A stretch of DNA of 64,000 bases from Clostridium chrysemydis (GTDB taxonomy: Bacteria; Bacillota; Clostridia; Clostridiales; Clostridiaceae): contig NZ_JADEKP010000005.1 in NCBI RefSeq assembly GCF_015234215.1, forward strand, positions 62,001-126,000. Direction: 5' to 3'. The notes beneath the pieces are model-generated. The model did no database searches. It was given only the letters and a program-made list of their open reading frames with translations, and was not told the DNA's origin. A program made the translations under genes and the position numbers. Below, one piece after another: positions 1 to 8,228 of this stretch (the stretch's first letter is position 1; every line of letters begins with the position of its first letter).

Positions 1-798
1 ATTTAATACATAACTTTCAGCTTCACCTTTTTCTAAAGCTTCTGTAAGTCCTAGGTTCATAGGTAATTCTCCAATTAGAGGAACTCCTAAATATTCAGCG
101 TGTTCTTCAGCTGATTTGTTGCTAAATAGCTTTATTTTTTTGCCGCAATCATTACATTCAATGTATGACATGTTTTCTACAACGCCCCTTATTTTAACAC
201 CTATCTTTTCACCCATAGTTATAACTTTTTTAACTATCATTGAAACCATATCTTGTGGTGTAGATACTATAACAAGTTCATCTACTCCAAACTCTTGCAT
301 TACTGTAAGAGCAATATCTCCTGTTCCTGGGGGCATATCTATTAATAGATAATCTAGTTCTCCCCACTCTGTATCATAAAACATTTGGTTTAGTACTCCT
401 GTTATTACAGGACCTCTCCAAATAACTGGATCTTCTTCAACTTTAGTTAAAAGGTTCATAGATATAACCTTTATACCACTTTCAGTTTCTACTGGTATAA
501 ATTTTACCTCTTTATCGTTAACAGGTAAAATACTAGCTCTCTCTTTATTTATTCCATAAAATCTAGGCATAGATGGACCTGTTATATCAGCATCTAAAAC
601 ACCAACTTTATATCCTCTTTTTGTAAGCATAGTTCCAAGTATCCCTGTTACAGTTGATTTACCAACTCCACCTTTACCACTAATTACTCCTATTATATTC
701 TTTATCTTACCATATTTCGGAGTCTTTTTTGATGGACATATACCTATTCCTTTTGAAGCGCAGCTATCTTTGCTTGCACAACTTGAACAATCACTCAT
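1..798 (-). CDS. mrp: Mrp/Nbp35-type Fe-S carrier P-loop ATPase (3' end cut by window edge)
   Basis: Open from the ATG at 798 to the window edge (266 codons), so the C-terminal end is missing. The protein starts with a Cys-rich stretch (Cys 4, 7, 13, 21), then a deviant Walker A GKGGVGKST at 41-49, a DADITGPSMP segment, DMPPGTGD, and a later CNDC pair. This is the Mrp/Nbp35 family, cytoplasmic ATPases that bind a 4Fe-4S cluster and pass it to apoproteins. A strong SD (AAGGAGG) precedes the start. It is the third gene of an apparent lgt-lipoprotein-mrp operon, 20 nt after the lipoprotein stop. Family assignment is firm; the target proteins are unknown. Confidence 0.93.
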   Translation of the reverse strand, partial: MSDCSSCASKDSCASKGIGICPSKKTPKYGKIKNIIGVISGKGGVGKSTVTGILGTMLTKRGYKVGVLDADITGPSMPRFYGINKERASILPVNDKEVKFIPVETESGIKVISMNLLTKVEEDPVIWRGPVITGVLNQMFYDTEWGELDYLLIDMPPGTGDIALTVMQEFGVDELVIVSTPQDMVSMIVKKVITMGEKIGVKIRGVVENMSYIECNDCGKKIKLFSNKSAEEHAEYLGVPLIGELPMNLGLTEALEKGEAESYVLN

Positions 799-818
799 CT
801 TTTGCTTCCTCCTTAATT

Positions 819-1652
819 TTACCAACCTTCTGGCTTTTCATTCACATCTCCAACTTTTATATCCCAGTTTTTAAATTCATATTTACCTAAAACATAATAC
901 TTTTCGTATATGTTTTTCTTTTTATCATCAACTGTTATTATAGTTTTGAATGTATCACTATTATAACCTCTGTTTTGAACACTTATAATAGCATCATAGT
1001 CACTTTTATTAGATTTACTATTTAGCACCTCTGCACTTGGCACTACTTTTTGAAGTTGTTTTTGGAAATCTCCAAGATCTACTGAGAATAGATATTTTAC
1101 GCAATCTATATCGCCTAATATATCTACTCCTATTTTTTGACCATCAAGCTGTCCTTTTACTCCTTCTACAACTTTTAATATGCTTCCATAATAAATGTTA
1201 TAGAAATCTCTAGGTTTCTTTATAAATGATAAGTTATTTAATATAGTTTGGTCTAAATCTTTAGGAACTCTATAAGCTTTATCTTTATCATAAAAGTTAC
1301 CCTTACCAGACTCAGGGTCTCCAACTACGTAATCATACTTTCTAACTGTATCTCCAGTTTGTATCTCGAATACATAATCCGGTTCTAAAGTACTCTTTTC
1401 AGTTTCAGGGTTACCGTCTGATAATATTTTATAGATATCTTCTATAACTTTAGGGTCTGTAACTATAAATCTAAAACCTATATCTCTAGTATTTTGTATT
1501 ACTATTTGATTTACTTTGTTGTTTTTCATAAACTCAAAGTCATTATTCTTAAATCCCATTTTAACAAGAGCATCATTAACAGGTGCGCATCCTATAAGTC
1601 CGAAACTAAGAATAACCATCAAAAAGGCAATTATAACTTTTGATTTTTTCAT
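819..1652 (-). CDS. Putative lipoprotein of unknown function
   Basis: A 277-residue protein with a lipoprotein signal: MKKSK, a hydrophobic run, then lipobox LIGC with Cys 22. It should be lipidated and anchored outside the membrane. It starts 3 nt after the stop of lgt, whose product attaches the lipid to such proteins. SD GGAGAG lies upstream. The mature part is rich in charged residues and shows no catalytic motif or domain I recognise. The ORF is full length and its codon use looks like its neighbours. Function not assigned. Confidence 0.85.
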   Translation of the reverse strand: MKKSKVIIAFLMVILSFGLIGCAPVNDALVKMGFKNNDFEFMKNNKVNQIVIQNTRDIGFRFIVTDPKVIEDIYKILSDGNPETEKSTLEPDYVFEIQTGDTVRKYDYVVGDPESGKGNFYDKDKAYRVPKDLDQTILNNLSFIKKPRDFYNIYYGSILKVVEGVKGQLDGQKIGVDILGDIDCVKYLFSVDLGDFQKQLQKVVPSAEVLNSKSNKSDYDAIISVQNRGYNSDTFKTIITVDDKKKNIYEKYYVLGKYEFKNWDIKVGDVNEKPEGW

Positions 1653-1655
1653 AGA

Positions 1656-2411
1656 TTATTTTCTCTCCTTTTTTATCTTATCTTTGTTATAGATACAAAT
1701 ACCTATTACTAAAGTAAATATAGCTATAAATTGTGATGTTGATAACATCATAACATTCCCTCTAGGGTCATTTCTTAAGAATTCAATAAGAAATCGCCCT
1801 ATGCTATATATTATTACGTACATAGCTACTACTTTTCCTTTTACCTTTGTCTTTTTTGCATACCAAAGTAAAAAGAAACCTAATAAGAAATCAAAGATAG
1901 AACTATAGATTTGAGTTGGTATAAGACTGATTCCAGCTGGTGCTAATGAATCGCTTGGAAAAATAACTCCAAAATGTGAAGTTGTCTCTCTTCCGTAACA
2001 GCAACCCGCTAAAAAGCATCCTATCCTACCAAATCCTTGTGCTATTGCAACTCCAGGAACTACAGAATCTAAAATATCTAAAGTATCCCATTTATTTTTC
2101 TTAGAGTATACATAGACACCTATTACACCTAATATTATTGCCCCATATATAACAAAACCATTCCCAAAATCAAGCAATATTTCAGGATCATTCATTATAT
2201 TTTTAAACTCAACAATTATAAATAGCAGTTTTCCGCCTAAGATTCCAGATATAACTGCTGTAATAAGTAGATTAAATAACTTATCTTCGTTATAACCTTT
2301 TTTAGTTGCACTTTTTAAAAATAAATATCCTGCAACTAGAATTCCTATAGCTATCATAAGTCCATAGCTATAGACTTTAAAACTTCCAATTTGAAATAAA
2401 ACTAGCTTCAT
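1656..2411 (-). CDS. lgt: Prolipoprotein diacylglyceryl transferase Lgt
   Basis: Membrane enzyme that moves diacylglycerol from phosphatidylglycerol onto the lipobox Cys of prolipoproteins. The start is taken at the ATG at 2411 (MKLVLFQIG) because GGAGGAGAC lies directly before it; an upstream ATG at 2453 would add 14 residues and lies inside a leader hairpin. The protein is about 251 residues with several membrane segments and the Lgt signature region (VAIAQGFGRIGCFLAGCCYG, then the conserved RNDPRG near the C terminus). A TTGCCA-17-TATAAT promoter lies at 2479-2507. It is followed at 3 nt by a lipoprotein gene, a likely substrate. Confidence 0.95.
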   Translation of the reverse strand: MKLVLFQIGSFKVYSYGLMIAIGILVAGYLFLKSATKKGYNEDKLFNLLITAVISGILGGKLLFIIVEFKNIMNDPEILLDFGNGFVIYGAIILGVIGVYVYSKKNKWDTLDILDSVVPGVAIAQGFGRIGCFLAGCCYGRETTSHFGVIFPSDSLAPAGISLIPTQIYSSIFDFLLGFFLLWYAKKTKVKGKVVAMYVIIYSIGRFLIEFLRNDPRGNVMMLSTSQFIAIFTLVIGICIYNKDKIKKERK

Positions 2412-2438
2412 GTCTCCTCCAAAAACCCCTTTATATGT

Positions 2439-2472
2439 AATTAGGAGAAGCATAACATGCTTCTCCTAATTA
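2439..2472 (-). other. Hairpin in lgt leader enclosing an SD-ATG pair
   Basis: A perfect 13-bp inverted repeat (ATTAGGAGAAGCA, loop TAACA, TGCTTCTCCTAAT on the plus strand) lies just downstream of the predicted lgt start of transcription. No T-run follows on the minus strand, so it is not a typical terminator for the upstream gene. The stem holds AGGAG followed by an in-frame ATG (2453), so that start would be hidden when the stem forms. It may stabilise the mRNA or tune translation; this is inference. Confidence 0.5.
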
Positions 2473-2478
2473 TCTATA

Positions 2479-2507
2479 ATTATAATACTTTAAGATATTT
2501 ATGGCAA
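2479..2507 (-). promoter_or_regulatory. Predicted SigA promoter of lgt operon
   Basis: On the minus strand: TTGCCA (2502-2507), 17-nt spacer, TATAAT (2479-2484). It lies between the preceding gene (stop at 2520) and the lgt start at 2411, so lgt-lipoprotein-mrp can be transcribed on their own. Confidence 0.65.
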
Positions 2508-2519
2508 TATTTCTAGACT

Positions 2520-3533
2520 TTACTTAGAAGGTACTACAACCTTTGAAGTCTTATAATCGTAAAACATTAACCAATATCCCTGTTCTTCGTTATCTTTACA
2601 CTTAGCCCAAGTTACGAAACCTGATTTACCAACATACGGTTGGTCAAATTTATCTTTCTTTCCTGGTATTGCGTAAACTAAATATTTTAAATTACCTTTT
2701 TTATCACATTTATAACCCATCATAAAATGTCCATGCTTGATTATATAAGGATAATAGTTAAGCATAGGATAATAGACCACTGTGTATTTATCAGCATCTT
2801 TTGCATTACACATATCTTCTATATCTTTTACAGGAATCTTATACCATTTAGAATAAGATATTTCTTTAAAGCACCCTTTAACTTCTGAGAACCCCTTAGC
2901 TATACCTTCAAAATAATCTCCAGTTCCGCCTTTTACTCTAAAATCATTAGGGTCTACAGTTTCTTCTTCAATACTTCTTTCGTAATCTTCAAATTCTTTA
3001 GATAAATTATCTCTATCCTTGCAGCCGCATCCATCTTCTTTTTTCTTAGTTTCTTTTTTAGTTTCTTTTAAATACTCTTTAGGTTTTGAATTTACATTCT
3101 TATCATCACATTTTATTAATTCTGAACTCTTCCATCCTTCTTGAGGTTTTTCCCCATTCATAAAACCATAAAGCATAAATTCTGCTTTACTAGAACCTTT
3201 TTTGCAGATACCCGCACCAGATATTTTTTCGTATCCGAATTCTAATCCAGCTATATTATCTACATAGTATTCTTTAAAGGCTTCACCTTTTCCAGAATCG
3301 CTAACTTTTATAGGCCCCATATCTACTATTTTTTTCATATCTTTTTTATTACAAATAAGTACTATGGAATATTCATCATCTTTTTTTAAGTTTTGAGCAT
3401 AGAATGTAACTTTACACTTATCTCCTTTAGCTTCTATCTTTGCATATCCTGATAGAACTTTTCCATTAGGTGATTGTAATTTTTCATCTTCTTGTAGTAT
3501 TATAAAATTTCTATATAATTTGTTATGTGCCAA
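2520..3533 (-). CDS. Conserved clostridial protein of unknown function
   Basis: 337 residues from a TTG start at 3533 (GGAGG 10 nt upstream). No signal peptide or membrane segment. The N-terminal half (about 1-140) looks like a small beta-rich domain (GYAKIEAKG, VTFYAQNLKKDDEY, GPIKVSDSGKGEA). A low-complexity Lys/Glu/Thr linker follows, with a CGC motif near 170, then a C-terminal domain with repeated Tyr/Trp and Cys (WYKIPV, YYPMLNYYPYI, GHFMMGYKC). I recall similar two-part proteins in spore-forming clostridia, but no function can be given. Its operon position after rsmA (73 nt gap) is probably incidental. Confidence 0.75.
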   Translation of the reverse strand: MAHNKLYRNFIILQEDEKLQSPNGKVLSGYAKIEAKGDKCKVTFYAQNLKKDDEYSIVLICNKKDMKKIVDMGPIKVSDSGKGEAFKEYYVDNIAGLEFGYEKISGAGICKKGSSKAEFMLYGFMNGEKPQEGWKSSELIKCDDKNVNSKPKEYLKETKKETKKKEDGCGCKDRDNLSKEFEDYERSIEEETVDPNDFRVKGGTGDYFEGIAKGFSEVKGCFKEISYSKWYKIPVKDIEDMCNAKDADKYTVVYYPMLNYYPYIIKHGHFMMGYKCDKKGNLKYLVYAIPGKKDKFDQPYVGKSGFVTWAKCKDNEEQGYWLMFYDYKTSKVVVPSK

Positions 3534-3606
3534 GTCCCTAATACCTCCACATATATTTATTCAATACAGTATATGCTTAAAGGTATTATTTATGATAACA
3601 AATTTT

Positions 3607-4449
3607 TTATTTTAATTTATATATCTCGTTTGTTAGGGCTCCAAACTCTTCTAAACTAAGTGTTTCTCCCCTTCTCTTTGGATCTATATTTGCATTTTCA
3701 AAAGCAAGTGCTAAATCTTCTTTTGAAAGTCCTATGTTTTTAAGACCGTTCCATAAAGTTTTTCTTCTCATATTAAATGATGATCTTATTACATCAAATA
3801 ATAATTTTTCATCTAAAACTTTAACTCTAGGCTCTTCTAACCTATCTAATCTTATAACTATAGAATCTACCTTTGGTCTAGGCATAAAGCAATTAGGGCC
3901 TACTTTTCTAACTATATGCGTATCACAATAATATTGTACTAATAATGATATTGAACCGTAATCTTTAGTTCCAGGTTCTGCATTCATTCTGTCTGCAACT
4001 TCTTTTTGAATCATTACAGTCATATTTTTAAATTTTACTCCGCTTTTAAAAAGGTTAGCCATTATTGGAGTTGTTACGTAATATGGAAGATTTGCAACAA
4101 GCTTAACACTCTTTTCTTCCCCTATTATTTCATTAAAGTCTACCTTAAGGGCATCTTTATTTATAATAGTTAACTTTTCGTTATCACCTAATTCTTCTTC
4201 TAGTATAGGAATTAATGTTCTATCGATTTCTATAACTGTAACTTTTTTAGCTCTTTGAAGAAGTTGCGCTGTTAAAGTACCTACCCCTGGTCCTATCTCT
4301 ATTACTAAATCTTCTTCATTTACGTCTGCACCTTCAGCTATATCTCTTGGAACTGCATTATCTATTAAGAAGTTTTGTCCTAATGTTTTAGTAAATCTAA
4401 ATCCATACTTGTGAACAAGCTCTAACGTGTTGTAATTATATATATCCAT
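3607..4449 (-). CDS. rsmA: 16S rRNA dimethyladenosine transferase RsmA (KsgA)
   Basis: 280 residues. Dimethylates two adjacent adenines near the 3' end of 16S rRNA (A1518/A1519 in E. coli numbering) using SAM. Seen: the N-terminal [10 protein letters not shown] motif, the SAM loop [10 protein letters not shown], acidic residue in VIEID, and the catalytic NLPYY at about 120, with a C-terminal all-helical domain (RRKTLWNGL). Four nt after rnmV, the common Firmicute pairing; translation is probably coupled. Loss of the enzyme in other bacteria gives kasugamycin resistance. Confidence 0.97.
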   Translation of the reverse strand: MDIYNYNTLELVHKYGFRFTKTLGQNFLIDNAVPRDIAEGADVNEEDLVIEIGPGVGTLTAQLLQRAKKVTVIEIDRTLIPILEEELGDNEKLTIINKDALKVDFNEIIGEEKSVKLVANLPYYVTTPIMANLFKSGVKFKNMTVMIQKEVADRMNAEPGTKDYGSISLLVQYYCDTHIVRKVGPNCFMPRPKVDSIVIRLDRLEEPRVKVLDEKLLFDVIRSSFNMRRKTLWNGLKNIGLSKEDLALAFENANIDPKRRGETLSLEEFGALTNEIYKLK

Positions 4450-4453
4450 ACTC

Positions 4454-5002
4454 TTACTCTCCTAATATACTTTCTACTTTTTTCATAGCTTCAACAAACT
4501 CATCTTTATTTATTCCGTAGTTATTTAATCTAGATACCATTTGTTTTGCATTGCCGTATCCTATACCTAATTCTTTACCTAGTTTAAGTCTTCTTTCTCT
4601 AGCTTTACTATCAGCTGTTAGCTTGAAGAAGAACATATCCTCCATAGAATACTCTTCATTTTTTTCTTCTAATGTAACTTTAGCTTCATTTAAGGCTCTT
4701 AAAATTACTTCTGGAGTTGCATTTTCAACACCTATATCATCACCCTTTATTCCGTCCTCTTGAGCGATATATGCATGCTTTATTCCTTTTACCCTTTTTG
4801 AGATTATACTTCTTATTTTTTCTCCTGCAAAATCAGGGTCAGTTAAAACTATAACTCCCTTTCTTTTTTGAGCTTCTTTAATTCTATCTATAACTCTTTT
4901 ATTTATTCCAAAACCACCAGTTGCTATAATTTCTGCATCTACTGCCTTTTTTACAGCATCTATATCGTCTCTTCCTTCTACTACAATAACTTCTTTAATC
5001 AC
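4454..5002 (-). CDS. rnmV: Ribonuclease M5 (5S rRNA maturation)
   Basis: TOPRIM-domain nuclease that trims 5S rRNA precursors. The N terminus carries VVEGRDD (TOPRIM Glu and Asp-rich strand) and [11 protein letters not shown] supplies the second acidic motif (DxD). A GTG start at 5002 is preferred over the ATG at 5011: AAAGG lies 9-10 nt before the GTG but touches the ATG, and the protein would then begin (M)[12 protein letters not shown] like known RNase M5. Length 182 residues fits the family. Operon with rsmA; a promoter is visible at 5080-5108. Confidence 0.95.
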   Translation of the reverse strand: MIKEVIVVEGRDDIDAVKKAVDAEIIATGGFGINKRVIDRIKEAQKRKGVIVLTDPDFAGEKIRSIISKRVKGIKHAYIAQEDGIKGDDIGVENATPEVILRALNEAKVTLEEKNEEYSMEDMFFFKLTADSKARERRLKLGKELGIGYGNAKQMVSRLNNYGINKDEFVEAMKKVESILGE

Positions 5003-5079
5003 GTTATACATCCTTTCGTGTAAGTTAAATATGTATCTATCTAGCTTATCTATTTATTCTTTATAAAACTTATATAAAT

Positions 5080-5108
5080 AATTTACCTATATATATTGGT
5101 TATGTCAA
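5080..5108 (-). promoter_or_regulatory. Predicted promoter of rnmV-rsmA
   Basis: Minus strand TTGACA (5103-5108), 17-nt spacer, TAAATT (5080-5085). The -35 is perfect and the -10 weak. It lies just after the terminator of the 3D-domain gene, so rnmV-rsmA form a separate unit. Confidence 0.55.
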
Positions 5109-5124
5109 ATTAGTAAAGAAAACG

Positions 5125-5161
5125 AAAAAGCTTCATGACTTTTAAGCCATGAAGCTTTTTT
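5125..5161 (-). terminator. Rho-independent terminator
   Basis: 13-bp stem (AAAAAGCTTCATG / CATGAAGCTTTTT) followed on the minus strand by a T-rich tail. It lies 25 nt after the stop of the 3D-domain protein gene. Confidence 0.85.
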
Positions 5162-5185
5162 ATAAAATTGTTATCTTTTTGTAAT

Positions 5186-6241
5186 TTACCATTCACCTGG
5201 GTATGATATGATGTAAACATCAACACCGTATTTTCTACCCCAAGATGAACATGCTGCGCTTGATGATAAAAAGACATCTATGATGTTACCTTTTATTACT
5301 CCACCAGTGTCTGCAGCTTTAGCATATCCGTAGCCTTCTACGTAAACTAAACTTCCTAGAGGTATTACACTTGGGTCTACCGCTATTGTGCTGATTCCAC
5401 CTGGATTATAAACAGGTACGCTTCCAGTTGCAGTAATTCCATCACCGCTATATGCAGTTGATTCCATTACTAAATGCTTCTTAAATTCAACATTACTACC
5501 TCTGTTTGGTATATAAACAGATGGCGCTTTAGTTCCATGTGATACTAGAGCATTAACTGGTTTTGCAACTACCTTTGAGCTAACTTCTTTTTTAGATGCT
5601 ACTTTTCCATCTTTATATACTAACTCATATGTCACTTCTTTTTGTCCGTTTTTACCCTCTGTCTTAGTTTCGGTTTTTCCTCTCTCAAGCCCTGAATCTT
5701 TTTTCGTTACTGTTTCAAACGGTATTGATTGTTTCTCTTTAAGATTCTTTACCTCTACATCTACAACTTTTATATCCATATCTTTAGCTACAGGCTCGTC
5801 TACTTTTGGACTAACCTCGTCTAATTCTTTGTTGTAGTCAACTCCATTTTGTTTAAGAGTTTCAGATTCTGCTAAAAGTGCATCTCCTACAGTCTCTTCT
5901 GCCGATAGTAATTTTACCTTCTTACCTGCAAATTCAACGCTTATTGGTACAGCTCTTTTAACTGCAATTAACTGATTTTCTTTTACTCCGGCTTCTAGAG
6001 AAGGTTGCACCTTATCTTTCTCAGACAATTGAATGCCTTTGTCTTGCAACGCTTCCTTAACAGTCCCTTTATAAGTAACAAATGCTTCTTCTTTTCCGTC
6101 TATACTAACCGTTACAGTCTTCCTCATTGATGTTATCGCTAGTGCAACTACTATTACGCATGCAATAGCAATTACAGAATATTTAGCCTTAGGACTATTA
6201 GAAAAATTCTTTTCGTAAAACGCTTTTAATTTTTCTACCAT
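5186..6241 (-). CDS. YabE-like wall protein with ubiquitin-like repeats, G5 and 3D domains
   Basis: 351 residues from the ATG at 6241 (AAAGGAGG SD). A longer reading from 6295 is excluded because the promoter lies inside it. One N-terminal membrane segment (SVIAIACVIVVALAI), then DUF348-type repeats (VTVSIDGKEEAFVTYKGTVKEA, written here only as the VTVSIDG and ISVEFAG starts), a G5-like region around 180-240, and a C-terminal 3D domain with the conserved Asp triad (AVDPSVIPLG, AADTGG, IDVF). This resembles YabE and resuscitation-factor-like peptidoglycan lytic enzymes. Gene order metG-tatD-yabE-rnmV-rsmA is common in Firmicutes. Probable role: cell-wall turnover. Confidence 0.9.
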   Translation of the reverse strand: MVEKLKAFYEKNFSNSPKAKYSVIAIACVIVVALAITSMRKTVTVSIDGKEEAFVTYKGTVKEALQDKGIQLSEKDKVQPSLEAGVKENQLIAVKRAVPISVEFAGKKVKLLSAEETVGDALLAESETLKQNGVDYNKELDEVSPKVDEPVAKDMDIKVVDVEVKNLKEKQSIPFETVTKKDSGLERGKTETKTEGKNGQKEVTYELVYKDGKVASKKEVSSKVVAKPVNALVSHGTKAPSVYIPNRGSNVEFKKHLVMESTAYSGDGITATGSVPVYNPGGISTIAVDPSVIPLGSLVYVEGYGYAKAADTGGVIKGNIIDVFLSSSAACSSWGRKYGVDVYIISYPGEW

Positions 6242-6274
6242 TTTTTTACCTCCTTTGGCAAGAACGTATTTTGA

Positions 6275-6303
6275 ATTATATAGAACATCTGACATTTTGT
6301 CAA
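6275..6303 (-). promoter_or_regulatory. Strong predicted promoter of the 3D-domain gene
   Basis: Minus strand TTGACA (6298-6303), 17-nt spacer, TATAAT (6275-6280): consensus SigA promoter. It lies inside the longer possible reading frame, which fixes the real start at 6241. The 200 nt upstream of it to tatD hold only AT-rich DNA and a weak 9-bp inverted repeat near 6359-6386. Confidence 0.85.
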
Positions 6304-6506
6304 ATTTGACTGCTCTTGCTTATTAAAACTGCAATTTTCTTAATGCAACACTGTGCATAATTTTCAATCTGATTTTTATTGAAAATACAACTATTCCAGT
6401 TCTTTTTTTAGAGTCTCCTTAACAAATAAAAACTTATTTTAATCACTTCCCTATAGCCGTTTACATATTCTGTTTTACTTTACAATCAATACCATTTTAT
6501 TTTACT

Positions 6507-7292
6507 TTATATTTCTATTCCCATCAAGTCAGAAAAATTCTTGTTTACTATAATATTTAATTCTTTTGGCTCTATTTCTCTTATTTGCGCGATCTTTTCA
6601 ATTATTGATTTTATATAGTGAGACATATTCCTTTTCCCTCTATTTGGAACTGGTGCCATATATGGTGCATCTGTTTCAACAAGAATTCTGTCTATTGGTA
6701 TTTCTTTTGCAACTTCTAATATTTTCTTTGCATTTTTAAAAGTAACTACTCCAGTAAATCCAATATAGTATCCTTCTTTAATACATTCTTTTGCGAATTC
6801 TACACTTCCTGAAAAACAATGTACAACCCCCTTAACTTCTGGGAATTCTTTAATTATATCTAAAGTATCTTTGTGTGCATCTCTATCGTGAATTACAACT
6901 GGTAAATTTAATTCTTTTGCTAAGTTCATCATAGCTCTAAAAGTATCTTTTTGAATTTCCCTATCTGGATTTTCTTCCCAGTAATAATCTAAGCCAATTT
7001 CTCCAACTGCTAATATTTTTTTGTTATTTTGTATTTTATTTTTTATTTCTTTTAATCTTTCTTCTGAAAGTTCATCTGCATTTTCAGGATGAATTCCAAG
7101 TGCCCCAAAAATGAAGGCTTCTTCTTTTGTTAATTCATCTACAGCCTTAATACTTTCGTATGATGAAGCACAATCAAGGATTCCTATTACATCATTTTCC
7201 TGTAATTCCTTAAAAACTTCTTTTCTATCTAAATCATAATCTTCTGAGTCATAATGAGCGTGTGTATCGAAAATTCTATATTTAAAATCCAT
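6507..7292 (-). CDS. tatD: TatD-family metal-dependent hydrolase (DNase)
   Basis: 261 residues. TIM-barrel hydrolase with the metal motif HAH at the start (DTHAHYD), Glu in GEIGLDYYW, His in VIHDRDAH and HCFSG, and the final Asp in VETDAPYM. TatD proteins are 3'-5' exonucleases or RNA-processing nucleases in the cytoplasm. SD GGAG lies 8 nt before the ATG. It sits between the metG genes and the yabE-like gene as in other Firmicutes. Confidence 0.95.
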   Translation of the reverse strand: MDFKYRIFDTHAHYDSEDYDLDRKEVFKELQENDVIGILDCASSYESIKAVDELTKEEAFIFGALGIHPENADELSEERLKEIKNKIQNNKKILAVGEIGLDYYWEENPDREIQKDTFRAMMNLAKELNLPVVIHDRDAHKDTLDIIKEFPEVKGVVHCFSGSVEFAKECIKEGYYIGFTGVVTFKNAKKILEVAKEIPIDRILVETDAPYMAPVPNRGKRNMSHYIKSIIEKIAQIREIEPKELNIIVNKNFSDLMGIEI

Positions 7293-7397
7293 ATCAATTT
7301 CTCCAATCCTTTTATTTATTCTTTAATTATTATAATACATTTTATATAATACATACAAAGACAGATAATTTTATAAATAGAAAGGATGTGATTTCTT

Positions 7398-8066
7398 TTG
7401 ACAAATGAAGCTATAGTTAAAGTACTTAAATCTACATTCTTATTCAATTCTCTTGATGAAGCTGAAATTATAAAACTACTTAAAAATAACACCTTCAAAA
7501 TTTCAAACTATGATAAAGATGAAGTAATATTTTTATGTGATACCCCTTGCAATGAATTAAACATAATATTAGATGGGAAAATAAATCTAGAACAAAATGA
7601 TGCATCAGGAAATACATTAACTCTTGCAAGTTTACATTCTTCAAATATGTTTGGTGAAAATTTGCTATTTGGAGCTAATAATATCTACCCTGTTGATGTT
7701 ATTAGTAAATCTAAATCTACTATTATAAGTGTAAAAAAATCAGACGTTTCAAACTTGCTAAAAGTGAACTTTGATTTTACCCTTTCTTTTTTAGGTTTAC
7801 TATCTAATAAAGCACAGCTTTTAAATAAAAAAATTAGGCAGGTTTCTTTGCAATCTTTAAGAGAAATGATTATAGAATTTTTACTTTTAGAAAAAGAAAA
7901 ACAATCTTCAAATACCATAAGATTAAATATGACAAAACAGGCACTTGCAGATAGCTTAGGAGTGCAAAGACCATCTTTATCTAGAGAGCTTATAAAGATG
8001 AAAAATGAAGGTTTAATTGATTTTGATAGGAAACAAATTAAAATTTTAAAACTAGATGCATATTAA
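7398..8066 (+). CDS. Crp/Fnr-family transcriptional regulator
   Basis: 222 residues from a TTG start (SD AAAGGA upstream; the nearer ATG is followed at once by a stop). The N-terminal cyclic-nucleotide-binding-type beta barrel runs over about 10-120, followed by a dimer helix and a winged HTH (MTKQALADSLGVQRPSLSRE) at about 170-205. It lacks an Fnr-type N-terminal Cys cluster; only two Cys in FLCDTPC are seen. Clostridial members respond to varied effectors, so the ligand is unknown. It is the lone plus-strand gene between tatD and the MetRS paralogue, and an 11-bp inverted repeat lies just downstream, a possible own target. Confidence 0.9.
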   Translation: MTNEAIVKVLKSTFLFNSLDEAEIIKLLKNNTFKISNYDKDEVIFLCDTPCNELNIILDGKINLEQNDASGNTLTLASLHSSNMFGENLLFGANNIYPVDVISKSKSTIISVKKSDVSNLLKVNFDFTLSFLGLLSNKAQLLNKKIRQVSLQSLREMIIEFLLLEKEKQSSNTIRLNMTKQALADSLGVQRPSLSRELIKMKNEGLIDFDRKQIKILKLDAY

Positions 8067-8100
8067 TTTTAATTTTATCTTATTTGACACATAACTGACA

Positions 8101-8160
8101 TATAAGGGGTATATTATAATACTTGTAAAGTAGTTAAAGCATTATTATTTACCCCTTATA
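8101..8160. repeat. 11-bp inverted repeat around a TATAAT box
   Basis: TATAAGGGGTA (8101-8111) and TACCCCTTATA (8150-8160) are perfect inverted repeats 38 nt apart, with TATAAT at 8115-8120 between them. A TTGACA lies at 8084-8089, too far from the TATAAT (25 nt) for a normal promoter. It could be an operator pair for the adjacent Crp-type regulator, or part of a short transcript ending at the terminator near 8220. Confidence 0.45.
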
Positions 8161-8181
8161 ACCATCTTAATTGATTGGTTT

Positions 8182-8228
8182 CCTAGAATATCTCGTCCCC
8201 CTATTGCAGATATTCTAGGTTTTTTTTT
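8182..8228 (+). terminator. Rho-independent terminator, plus strand
   Basis: Perfect 12-bp stem CCTAGAATATCT / AGATATTCTAGG followed by at least eight T. It ends either the Crp-type gene (leaving a 150-nt 3' region) or a short RNA from the region 8090-8220. Confidence 0.9.

Noticed and set aside
6242-6295. Longer start of the YabE-like protein
   Set aside because: The TATAAT/TTGACA promoter lies within it; the ATG at 6241 has the SD.
6359-6386. 9-bp inverted repeat after tatD as a terminator
   Set aside because: The stem is AT-rich, the loop 9 nt, and no T-run follows on the minus strand.
6450-6472. Possible cre (TGTAAACGGCTATA on the minus strand)
   Set aside because: Only the first half fits the consensus and it lies well upstream of the promoter it would control.
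8084-8120. TTGACA ... TATAAT promoter
   Set aside because: The 25-nt spacer is too long for a SigA promoter; kept only as part of the repeat region.
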